Of a stretch of 50,486 bases of DNA, positions 1 through 7,678 are shown piece after piece. The notes under the pieces were generated by a model. The model worked only from the letters and a program-made list of their open reading frames with translations. It did not search any database and was not told the origin of the DNA. The translations under genes were made by a program, and so were the position numbers. The number at the start of each line of letters is the position of its first letter. Positions within the stretch are counted from its first letter, which is position 1. Source of the stretch: Salinicola socius (GTDB lineage Bacteria > Pseudomonadota > Gammaproteobacteria > Pseudomonadales > Halomonadaceae); contig NZ_MSDO01000027.1 in assembly GCF_001937195.1 (NCBI RefSeq), forward strand, positions 1 through 50,486, written 5' to 3'.

Positions 1-1
1 T

Positions 2-709
2 GCCGTCGAGCAGATCCAGCTCGGCAAGCAGGACGTGGTCTTCGCCGGTGGCGGCGAGGAGGAGCACTGGACGCTGTCGTGTCTGTTCGATGCCATGGGC
101 GCACTGACCACTCACTACAACGACACGCCGGAAAAGGCCTCGCGCCCTTACGACGTGGATCGCGACGGCTTCATCATTGCCGGCGGCGGCGGGATGCTGG
201 TGGTGGAAGAACTCGAACATGCCAAGGCTCGCGGTGCCAGGATCTATGCCGAGATCACCGGCTACGGCGCCACTTCCGACGGTCATGACATGGTGGCCCC
301 CTCCGGCGAAGGGGCGGCGCGCTGCATGCGTCAGGCGCTCGCGGGTCTCGACGGCAAGGTCGACTACGTCAACACCCACGGCACTTCGACGCCGGTGGGC
401 GACGTGGCCGAGCTCAAGGCGATTCGCGAAGTGTTCGGCGACAGCACGCCGGCGATGAGCTCGACCAAATCGCTGACCGGCCACTCGCTGGGCGCAACCG
501 GCGTGCAGGAGGCGATCTACTCGCTGTTGATGATGCAGAACCGTTTCATCTGCGCGTCGGCCAATATCGACACGCTCGACGAGCAGGCCGACGGTTTCGA
601 TATCGTTCGCCAGCGACGCGACGATGTCGACATCAAGCGAGTGCTTTCCAACAGCTTCGGCTTCGGTGGCACCAATGCCTGCCTGGTGCTGGATCGCTTC
701 GAAAGCTGA
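2..709 (+). CDS. fabB: 3-oxoacyl-[ACP] synthase I, C-terminal part (cut by window edge)
   Basis: FabB condenses malonyl-ACP with acyl-ACP in the cytoplasm and is needed for the unsaturated branch of type II fatty acid synthesis. The 235 visible residues are the C-terminal half; the reading frame is open to the left edge, so the start and the active-site cysteine lie outside. Both catalytic histidines are present, in [11 protein letters not shown] and in TGHSLGATG, and the glycine-rich SFGFGGTNA motif lies near the C-terminus. The sequence resembles FabB more than FabF ([20 protein letters not shown]), a judgement from memory of the families. A strong terminator follows 26 bases after the stop. 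In relatives fabA is usually just upstream, which cannot be checked here. Confidence 0.95.
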   Translation, partial: AVEQIQLGKQDVVFAGGGEEEHWTLSCLFDAMGALTTHYNDTPEKASRPYDVDRDGFIIAGGGGMLVVEELEHAKARGARIYAEITGYGATSDGHDMVAPSGEGAARCMRQALAGLDGKVDYVNTHGTSTPVGDVAELKAIREVFGDSTPAMSSTKSLTGHSLGATGVQEAIYSLLMMQNRFICASANIDTLDEQADGFDIVRQRRDDVDIKRVLSNSFGFGGTNACLVLDRFES

Positions 710-734
710 TCGCCGACATCATCGCTGCCAATGC

Positions 735-764
735 AAAAGGCGCCCCGCGGGGCGCCTTTTTTGG
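735..764 (+). terminator. Rho-independent terminator after fabB
   Basis: A GGCGCCCC/GGGGCGCC stem is followed by TTTTTT on the plus strand and preceded by AAAA, so it is also a plausible weak terminator for the minus-strand plsC gene that converges on it. Confidence 0.9.
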
Positions 765-801
765 CTCGTTCTAAGTGAGGTCCAGCTGCCGGAGAATGGG
801 G

Positions 802-1560
802 TCAGGACGGCAGCTCTGCCGGCGGCGCCCTTTCCGGCAGCGGTGGACGCGGCACTTCGGAAATCTCGTCCAGCGTGCGCTCGATCCAGGCTTCCATCTC
901 GGCCATCACGTCTTCGGGCCGGCGCCCGACGGTGGCGATCGGTTCTCCCACCACCACGTTGAGCACGCCCGGCTGCTTGATCCAGTGGCGTCCCCAGCGC
1001 TCGCCGGCATTATGGGCGACTGGCAGCACCGGCACTCCCGTGCGACACGCGATCACCGCACCGCTCTTGTTGAAGCGGCGACGCTCTCCCGGCGGCACCC
1101 GGGTACCCTCGGGGAAGATCAGCACCGACAGCCCTTCTTCCAGCCGCTGCCTGCCATGGGAAAGCACCTGGCGCATGGCCGCCGATGGCTTCGAGCGATC
1201 CAGCGGGATCGGTTTGAGCAGACGCACGCCCCAGCCGAACAGAGGAATGGTGAGCAGCTCCTTCTTGAGCACGGTACAGATCGGCGTCTTGAGCAATTGC
1301 AGGTAGACGGTCTCCCACTCGCTCTGGTGATTGGCCAGTACCACGCAGGGCCCGTCGGGCACCCGTTCGCGTCCCTCCACGCGATAGCGAATGCCGCAGG
1401 TCAGCGACAGCCAGGTGACGATGAATCGGTTATGGCAGTTGAACAGCCGAAATCGCGCGCGTACCGGCAGCATCAGGCCAAGAGGTAGCATCACCAGGCC
1501 GGAGACCAGGATCGCCAGAAAATAGCCGATATAGAAGATCACACTACGAAAGACTTTCAT
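802..1560 (-). CDS. plsC: 1-acyl-sn-glycerol-3-phosphate acyltransferase (PlsC family)
   Basis: This enzyme adds the second acyl chain to lysophosphatidic acid at the inner membrane, giving phosphatidic acid. The 252-residue protein has one or two hydrophobic segments in residues 5-35, the acyltransferase motif NHQSEWE at 77-83 (the HX4D/E motif, with Glu as the acidic residue) and FPEGTR at 149-154, with a GVPVLPVAHNAG block after it. The C-terminal 25 residues are proline-rich and probably disordered. Its ATG overlaps the stop of the upstream gene by four bases (ATGA), implying translational coupling. A paralogue elsewhere could be the main PlsC, so the symbol marks the family rather than proven essentiality. 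Confidence 0.88.
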   Translation of the reverse strand: MKVFRSVIFYIGYFLAILVSGLVMLPLGLMLPVRARFRLFNCHNRFIVTWLSLTCGIRYRVEGRERVPDGPCVVLANHQSEWETVYLQLLKTPICTVLKKELLTIPLFGWGVRLLKPIPLDRSKPSAAMRQVLSHGRQRLEEGLSVLIFPEGTRVPPGERRRFNKSGAVIACRTGVPVLPVAHNAGERWGRHWIKQPGVLNVVVGEPIATVGRRPEDVMAEMEAWIERTLDEISEVPRPPLPERAPPAELPS

Positions 1561-2471
1561 GCGCGGGCCGCTTCTCCTCTGCTGCTGTCTCGGCTGCCAT
1601 TGTCGGCCTCATCGTGATCGGGATAGTGCTGCTGACACCAGGCGTCCAGCATCAGTCCCAGCTCCAGCCGCCAGGACTTCTGATGGATCCCGAAGACATC
1701 GAGTAGCCGTCGGCAGTCGAGCACCCGCCGCAGCGGCGTATCATGATGCTGGTTGAGCGCCTGTAACTCCCCAAGCGCCGGTGATGCGCCCACGCCCTCG
1801 AGGCGGGTCGCCAGCTGAGTCCGGACGACCGAGCAGAAGGTGAAGACGCTGACCGGCTCCGTGCCGCAGAGATGGTAGGTGCCCCAGGCGCCGGCACCAC
1901 TGTCGAGCTGCAGCAGCATGCCCGTGATGGCACGCGCGGCGGCCATGACCGACGTCGGGCAGAGCACCAGATCCTGAGTCGCTCGCACCGACTCGCCGCG
2001 CACCAGCGACTCGATCAACTCACTCAGCCAGGCATCCTCACCCTCGAGACCGAACAGCGGCCCCAGACGCAATATGAGGTGTCGAGGATGGTGGCGCACG
2101 CGCTGGCCGACCTCGACCAGACGGCGCATTGCCGCGTCCCGCGGTTGCGGCAGAACGGTCTCGTCGATAGGGCTTTCCGCACCATCTTCGTAGAGCGTAT
2201 CCGATACGCCCCAGACCAGCGGGATCCCGAGTGTCTGGCACGCCTCGAGCAACGCTTCGACCCGATCGGCATGACGATAGACCGCCGCCGGCTCGCAGTG
2301 GCCGGGATCCGCCAGAGGCGGCACGATCACGGCATCCGGTGCTATCTCGGTCAGCACGCCGACGTCCACCACGGCGGGCGCCGGCAGGTACGCGATATCA
2401 CCACGCTGCACCGCGGTGCCCCGCAGCGCCAGATTCAGGCAGTGCTCCGCTTGCAACACCAGACACTTCAC
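1557..2471 (-). CDS. RmlD-like / NAD-dependent epimerase-family protein, degenerate active site
   Basis: The 304-residue protein looks like a distant relative of dTDP-4-dehydrorhamnose reductase and other extended short-chain dehydrogenases. It has an LVWGVSDTLYEDG segment (about 85-97) in the place of the usual substrate-loop motif, then P-DET, and an LILRLGPLFG strand (132-141) typical of this fold. The N-terminal glycine-rich nucleotide motif and the YxxxK catalytic pair are not recognisable: where YxxxK is expected the sequence is RDAAMRRLVEVG. It may therefore bind a nucleotide sugar without reducing it. The start is GTG, chosen because GAGGTG lies at the right distance upstream. It is coupled to plsC by a four-base overlap. 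The function is unknown. Confidence 0.7.
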   Translation of the reverse strand: MKCLVLQAEHCLNLALRGTAVQRGDIAYLPAPAVVDVGVLTEIAPDAVIVPPLADPGHCEPAAVYRHADRVEALLEACQTLGIPLVWGVSDTLYEDGAESPIDETVLPQPRDAAMRRLVEVGQRVRHHPRHLILRLGPLFGLEGEDAWLSELIESLVRGESVRATQDLVLCPTSVMAAARAITGMLLQLDSGAGAWGTYHLCGTEPVSVFTFCSVVRTQLATRLEGVGASPALGELQALNQHHDTPLRRVLDCRRLLDVFGIHQKSWRLELGLMLDAWCQQHYPDHDEADNGSRDSSRGEAARA

Positions 2472-2662
2472 GATGGCACCTCGACACGCCTCATCGCCTT
2501 GGAATCCTTACTCGTTTGGAAAACCATATTCCCATCGTCGACACCGGCACTATGATAACCAAGGCAGTGACAACGGAAGCACTGAACACCTCGGAATCGA
2601 TCATGACCGAGATCGATACCGGTAAAATATCGACTGCCACCTAGCCAATCATGGAGACCATC

Positions 2663-3544
2663 ATGCACAAGGACGTCACCGTCATCTGGAACGTCGGCGC
2701 CGAACTCGGCGAGGGCCCCATCTGGTCCGACAGCCTCGATGCCCTGCTGTTCGTCGATATTCGCCAAGCCAGAATTCACGCCTACTTTCCCGATGGCGGC
2801 GAACGCCAGAGCTGGGATCTCGACGAGGCCTGCTGCTGGCTGTTGCCCCGCGAGGGCGGCGGCTTCGTCGCCGGCCTGCTGTCCGGCGTGGTCGAACTCG
2901 ACCTCGATGCCGATGGGCCTCGCATCGGCAAACGTCTGACGCCGATCGAGTGGCTGCCCGCCGGCGACCGCCTCAACGACGCCAACAGCGATACCCACGG
3001 CCGGCTGTGGTTCGGCTCCATGGACAATGACGAGGCCGAGGTCCGCGGCCACCTGTTTCGTCTCGATAGCCGTGGCCTGGTCGAGATGGACAGCGAGTAC
3101 CACGTCACCAACGGGCCCGCCATCAGCCCTGACGGTGCCACACTTTATCATAATGACAGCGCGCGCCAGATCGTGTTCGCGTTCGATCTCGACGACCGGG
3201 GCGAATTGTCGAACCGACGCCAACACATCCGGCTCGCGCCCGGTGCCGGCTATCCGGACGGGATGACCTGCGACCGCGAGGGCGGCCTGTGGATCGCCCT
3301 TTGGGACGGCGGGCGCATCGCCCGCTACCACGCCGACGGCTCGCTCGATCGCGAGATCGCGCTACCCGTCTCCCGGCCCACCTCGTGCATCTTCGCCGGC
3401 GAGGCGCTGGATCGCCTGTTCGTCACATCGGCTGCCACCGGCTGCCCCGACGAGCCCATGGCCGGTGCGCTGTTCGAAATCGAGGTCGACATCGGCGGCA
3501 TCGCGACCACCCCCGTGATCATGCCCAACGATTCGTCTCTTTAA
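2663..3544 (+). CDS. SMP-30/gluconolactonase/LRE family protein
   Basis: These six-bladed propeller enzymes hydrolyse sugar lactones using one divalent metal ion; the bacterial members usually act in oxidative sugar catabolism. Likely metal ligands are visible: Glu17 in ELGEGPIW, Asn in DRLNDANSD, Asn in HVTNGPAISPDG and Asp in AGYPDGMTCD. The length, 293 residues, is normal. An in-frame ATG lies 12 bases upstream at 2651, but GGAGA at 2653-2657 is perfectly spaced for the ATG at 2663, so I use the latter. The gene stands alone, divergent from the RmlD-like gene and convergent with the OPT gene. The true substrate cannot be read from the sequence; gluconolactone, arabinolactone or another lactone are all possible. 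Confidence 0.85.
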   Translation: MHKDVTVIWNVGAELGEGPIWSDSLDALLFVDIRQARIHAYFPDGGERQSWDLDEACCWLLPREGGGFVAGLLSGVVELDLDADGPRIGKRLTPIEWLPAGDRLNDANSDTHGRLWFGSMDNDEAEVRGHLFRLDSRGLVEMDSEYHVTNGPAISPDGATLYHNDSARQIVFAFDLDDRGELSNRRQHIRLAPGAGYPDGMTCDREGGLWIALWDGGRIARYHADGSLDREIALPVSRPTSCIFAGEALDRLFVTSAATGCPDEPMAGALFEIEVDIGGIATTPVIMPNDSSL

Positions 3545-3601
3545 CCCGGCACAGCGACGGGCTCGACCGGCAGGATCAGGAGTCGACCGAAAGCATCGGG
3601 A

Positions 3602-5695
3602 TCACCCGGCCCTGGGTAGCGCCAGCACGCGCCGATAGAAGCCGAGGCAGACGACGACGAATGCCACCAGCCCCAGCCACCGGGCGGTACTGGCGAAGTC
3701 GTCGCCGACCAGCGCCAGCGGCGCCGGCGCCCCGCTCATGCCGATGACGCCGGCCAGCAGCACGCCGACCAGGCTCTCGCCAACGATCAATCCTGAAGCG
3801 AGCAGCACGCCGCGCTGGCGAGGCTGCGCCGAGGCACGCTCGACGTCCTCGCCCCGCGCCAGCGCGCGGGCCCGCAGCCGACGGTCGATCAACCAGCCCA
3901 GCACGGCGCCGATCACCAGCGGCATGTTGATGCTCGGCGGCAGATAGATACCGATCCCCACGGCCAGCACCGGCAGGCGTGCGGTGCCGCCGCGTTTGCG
4001 CAACCCTTCGTCGACGGCGATCAATGCAGCACCGATCGCCAGCCCGATGATGATCATCGTCCACTCGAGATCGTGGGAGAACACCCCCCGCACGATGGCC
4101 GTCATCAGCGATGCCTGCGGCGCCGCCAGCGCCTGGGCAGGATCCATGCCATCCCGCGGCATCGCCCCGACGAACCCGTAGGCGTTGTAGAGCAGCGACA
4201 GCACCGGCGGAATCACCATCGCCCCGACCAGGCAGCCGATGATCAACGCCACCTGCTGGCGCCAGGGCGTGGCCCCGACCAGATACCCCGTCTTGAGATC
4301 CTGCAGATTGTCGTTGGAGATCGCCGCCACGGCGAGAATGACGGAGGTCACGAACAGCGCCAGCGCCGTGGGCAGCATCCGCGCGACGCCGGGGTCCAGC
4401 GCATCGAAGGCATCGCTGATGGCGGTGAAGCCGAGCAGCAACAGCGATACCAGAATCACCGCGACGATACCGATTCCCGAGATCGGGCTGCTCGACGACC
4501 CCACCAACCCGGCCATGTAGCCGCAGGCAGCGGCGATCAGAAAGCCGAACACGCCGGCGAATACCACGCTACCCAGCGTCAACGTCCAGAATGCCCCGCC
4601 GGCCAGCTGCGGCGCGGCCTCATGCAGGAAGATCGCGAATACTCCGGTCAGCAACAGCAGTAGTACGCCAGTCAGCGCCAGAATGATGCCTGCCGGCAGA
4701 TCACGCTCGGTGCGCGGCTGATCTCGGAAGCCCCCCTGATCCCCCCGCACCGCGCCGAACGAGGTGCGCATGCCGACCAGCATCGGCTTGAACAGCGTCG
4801 CCAGAGTCCATACCGCGGCGATACCGATGGTACCGGCACCGATGAATCGCACCTTGTCGGACCATAACGCCATGCCGGCATCGGCCAGCGACTGCCCCGG
4901 CCCCAGCGGCGTGATGCTGGTCAACCACGGGACCGCAACGCCCCAGGCGATCAGGGTGCCGATCAGCATCGCCATGCCGCCGACGATACCGACCAGATAG
5001 CCCGCGCCGACCAGCGCCAGCGAAAACCCGGTGGAGAGCTGAAACGCCGCGCGCCCCGCCGAGAACCAGACGCTGACACTGTCCGCCAGCACTCGCAGGC
5101 CACCACTGGCGATCGAAAACGCCGCGGCGACGATACCGCCCAGCAGAATCTCCCGGGCACCCGGTTCACCGGCAGACTTGTCGTCATCATTGCGCGAATC
5201 GTCCAGCTTGGCCGCACCCGACGTTTCCGGCGCCGATGAATCGCGGCTGCCGACTTCGAGGATCTCGGCGGCGGCAATCCCTTCCGGATAAGGAAGATCG
5301 CTCTGCACCACCATTACCCGGCGCAGCGGAATCGTGTAGAGCACCCCGAGAATGCCGCCGATCGCGCAGATTGCCGTGGTCTGCCAGAAAGGGAAACCCT
5401 GCCAGTAGCCGATCATCAATAGCCCCGGCAACACGAAGATGATGGCAGAGAGCGTTCCGGCCGCCGAGGCCTGGGTCTGAACCATGTTGTTCTCGAGCTT
5501 GTTGGCACCGGCCACACGCCGCAGAACGGCCATCGAAATGACGGCGGCCGGAATCGCCGAGGCAAAGGTCAGCCCGACCTTGAGACCCAGATAGACATTG
5601 GAGGCGGTGAACAACAGCGTAATGAGCGCACCGAGAATGACGCCCCGCAGCGTCAGCTCGGGGAGGCGGGCCTCATCGGGGATACGTTGTGGCAT
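3602..5695 (-). CDS. OPT-family oligopeptide transporter
   Basis: A 697-residue integral membrane protein with roughly sixteen hydrophobic segments. It starts with a short polar N-terminus and then LRGVILGALITLLFTASNVY, typical of the OPT/YSL family of proton-coupled peptide or metal-chelate importers. The first half has a polar, charged linker around residues 150-178 (SAPETSGAAKLDDSRNDDD), probably a cytoplasmic loop. The last segments (AVGIGIYLPPSINMPLVIGAVLGWLID) match the conserved OPT end. No binding protein or ATPase is nearby, as expected for a single-component carrier. It lies downstream of pgaD, beyond a hairpin, so I treat it as a separate unit. Substrate unknown. Confidence 0.87.
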   Translation of the reverse strand: MPQRIPDEARLPELTLRGVILGALITLLFTASNVYLGLKVGLTFASAIPAAVISMAVLRRVAGANKLENNMVQTQASAAGTLSAIIFVLPGLLMIGYWQGFPFWQTTAICAIGGILGVLYTIPLRRVMVVQSDLPYPEGIAAAEILEVGSRDSSAPETSGAAKLDDSRNDDDKSAGEPGAREILLGGIVAAAFSIASGGLRVLADSVSVWFSAGRAAFQLSTGFSLALVGAGYLVGIVGGMAMLIGTLIAWGVAVPWLTSITPLGPGQSLADAGMALWSDKVRFIGAGTIGIAAVWTLATLFKPMLVGMRTSFGAVRGDQGGFRDQPRTERDLPAGIILALTGVLLLLLTGVFAIFLHEAAPQLAGGAFWTLTLGSVVFAGVFGFLIAAACGYMAGLVGSSSSPISGIGIVAVILVSLLLLGFTAISDAFDALDPGVARMLPTALALFVTSVILAVAAISNDNLQDLKTGYLVGATPWRQQVALIIGCLVGAMVIPPVLSLLYNAYGFVGAMPRDGMDPAQALAAPQASLMTAIVRGVFSHDLEWTMIIIGLAIGAALIAVDEGLRKRGGTARLPVLAVGIGIYLPPSINMPLVIGAVLGWLIDRRLRARALARGEDVERASAQPRQRGVLLASGLIVGESLVGVLLAGVIGMSGAPAPLALVGDDFASTARWLGLVAFVVVCLGFYRRVLALPRAG

Positions 5696-5733
5696 GGAGA
5701 GACTCTTGACGTGAGGGGCCGACGGAAAAGCAG

Positions 5734-5763
5734 TGCGCCTTCGCCGATGAGGGCGAAGGCGCA
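5734..5763 (-). terminator. 12-bp perfect hairpin between pgaD and the OPT gene
   Basis: TGCGCCTTCGCC and GGCGAAGGCGCA pair perfectly around a six-base loop. On the minus strand the stem is followed by CTGCTTTT, a poor U-tract, so it is a possible terminator of the pga operon or an mRNA 3'-end stabiliser. It lies 38 bases before the OPT start codon. Confidence 0.6.
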
Positions 5764-5888
5764 GTCACAGCGCACCCCATTAGCAGTACGCGCAAATCAT
5801 TAGATGACTATCGAGAGCGGTATTCTAGAACCCCCCGCCTTCCGCGTCGAGGCCATCATATCGATGCCGTGCCTGACGGCAGGGCGCC

Positions 5889-6377
5889 TCAAACCTCCTC
5901 ATGCCTCGCCGAGCGGATGATATTGCCTTTCGCGTCGTGTTCGAGCGTCACGCTGCGGGCGCGTTGCAGCTCGGCGACCTGAGCCGAGTTCACGCCAAAG
6001 GAAAGCGCCAGTTTTTCAGGCGTCACCGGGGAAGCCGGCTGTCGACGGTCGGCATGTCGGAAGCGGCGATAGTTGTAGAACGCCCAGACCAGCAGCGCGG
6101 CACCGGCCAGCACGATGGTGGCCGCGTAGATCGCCAGCGACGCCCAGGCATGACCATGATTGTCGATGACATAGGTGTCGAATCGGTGCACGCCGAAGAT
6201 CCAGCTGCCGATCGTGGCCAGCGGCAGAAGCAGGTAGAGCCACAGCATCCAGCCGATGCCTGCCACCAGCGCGAAGACGCTTCGCTGGCGACGCGACTGC
6301 AGGTCGGGACGATGGATGATTCGAGGCAGCCTGACGGCGCCCCGCTGTCTGTGGAGGTCATGAGGAAACTCTTGCAT
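5889..6377 (-). CDS. pgaD: PgaD, accessory subunit of the PNAG synthase
   Basis: PgaD is the small inner-membrane partner of the PgaC glycosyltransferase and in E. coli is needed for cyclic-di-GMP activation of polymer synthesis. The 162-residue protein has two hydrophobic helices (about residues 35-60, FALVAGIGWMLWLYLLLPLA, and 78-105), the PgaD pattern, and a charged cytoplasmic C-terminus. A longer upstream reading frame exists but runs through pgaC. The ATG at 6377 is chosen because AGGA lies about ten bases upstream and the protein then begins before the first helix. The gap to pgaC is 14 bases. The sequence of PgaD varies widely, so the call rests on size, topology and position as last gene of pgaABCD. 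Confidence 0.85.
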   Translation of the reverse strand: MQEFPHDLHRQRGAVRLPRIIHRPDLQSRRQRSVFALVAGIGWMLWLYLLLPLATIGSWIFGVHRFDTYVIDNHGHAWASLAIYAATIVLAGAALLVWAFYNYRRFRHADRRQPASPVTPEKLALSFGVNSAQVAELQRARSVTLEHDAKGNIIRSARHEEV

Positions 6378-6391
6378 GGCGATACGTCCTG

Positions 6392-7678
6392 TCAGGGTTG
6401 AATGCCGCGATCCGGACTTTTCCAGCGCGCCCGCTGGCGGCGTGAGGCCAGCAGCGTCTTGGGCACGGCAACGACGGCGGTCAAGGTCGACAGCACCCAA
6501 TACAGCAGCGGATACCAGATGACCCAGAAATAGTGGCGTAGAAATCCCGCACGTTCGTAGCGCTGGTCGATGCTCAGGCTGACCAGAAACTGGATCAGGC
6601 AGGTGGCACCCAGCAGCAGCCCGTTCCACTGCGGCAACAGCGTGGCGACCTGCCAGCGCGGCGGCAGCGGCATGAACCATCCGATGCAGAACAGGACGGC
6701 AATGGCGAGCATCACGTATGCCCATATCAGGCTGGTGAGGTACTCGAGCGCGACGCCCCAGAAGCGACGCTGGCGCCACGCGAGCAGACGTCTGCCATAG
6801 CGCAGCATCACCTCTACCCCGCCCTGGGCCCAGCGCAGCCTCTGCTGCCACAGCCCTTTCAAGGTTTCCGGCATATAGATGTAGCAGAGCGCTTCGGGCT
6901 CGAAGCGAATATCCCAATGGTTGATCTGGAGGCGCCAGGAGACGTCGATATCCTCGGTCACCATGTCGGAACGCCAGTAACCGATGCTATCCAGCGCCGC
7001 GCGATTGAAGCCCGTGATTACCCCGGAGACGGTGAAGATACGACCGTAGGTCCGCTGCGCCCGCTTGATCAGGCCGATGATAGAGGAGAACTCGCCTACC
7101 TGGATTTTGCCCAGTAGCGTCGAGCGATTGAGAATGCGCGGATTGCCGGTCACCGCGCCGACGCGCGGCCCGCCGGTGAGATGCTGCATCATCCAGTAGA
7201 CGGCAAACGGGTGAAGCAGCGCATCGCCGTCGATGCACACGAGATAGTCCGAGGGCGCCGCCAGCGCGCCGGCACGCAGCGCCACCGCCTTGCCCTGGTT
7301 GGTCGCGAAATGAATCACGCGCAGGCGTTCATGCTGCTCGGCCAGACGGTCGAGGATCGCCCCGGTGTCATCATGGCTGCCGTCGTTGACCGCGATGACA
7401 TCGAAATGCGGATAGCGGGTAGCCAACGCATAGCGGATCGTCTGCTCGACCTGATCCGCCTCGTCGAAGCAGGGAATGATGATGCTGGCATGGGGCGCAT
7501 CGGAGCTCAGCGTTTCCAGTCGCGGGGTCATGTCTCTGCCACGCTCGCGACGCAGATAGAACCACAGCCCACCGGTAATCCACATCCAGGCCATGAAGAT
7601 CGGATAGTAGAACGCGAAGCCGAACATCACGTCCCGCCAGTCGATGGCCACGATCCAGGCTTCGATATCGGCGATCAT
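6392..7678 (-). CDS. pgaC: PgaC, poly-beta-1,6-N-acetylglucosamine synthase (GT2)
   Basis: PgaC polymerises UDP-GlcNAc into poly-beta-1,6-GlcNAc and moves it across the inner membrane. The 428-residue protein has a membrane helix at about 17-42, a GT2 catalytic domain with VNDGS (97-101), DGD (150-152), the general-base TED (241-243) and the processive-synthase signature QQRLRW (278-283), then three or four C-terminal helices. All catalytic aspartates are intact. The start ATG overlaps the pgaB stop by four bases (ATGA), so synthase and deacetylase are translationally coupled. The length is close to that of the E. coli protein. Confidence 0.95.
   Translation of the reverse strand: MIADIEAWIVAIDWRDVMFGFAFYYPIFMAWMWITGGLWFYLRRERGRDMTPRLETLSSDAPHASIIIPCFDEADQVEQTIRYALATRYPHFDVIAVNDGSHDDTGAILDRLAEQHERLRVIHFATNQGKAVALRAGALAAPSDYLVCIDGDALLHPFAVYWMMQHLTGGPRVGAVTGNPRILNRSTLLGKIQVGEFSSIIGLIKRAQRTYGRIFTVSGVITGFNRAALDSIGYWRSDMVTEDIDVSWRLQINHWDIRFEPEALCYIYMPETLKGLWQQRLRWAQGGVEVMLRYGRRLLAWRQRRFWGVALEYLTSLIWAYVMLAIAVLFCIGWFMPLPPRWQVATLLPQWNGLLLGATCLIQFLVSLSIDQRYERAGFLRHYFWVIWYPLLYWVLSTLTAVVAVPKTLLASRRQRARWKSPDRGIQP

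Noticed and set aside
3545-3601. A terminator between the SMP-30 and OPT genes
   Set aside because: No stem with a U-tract is visible in the 57-base convergent gap.
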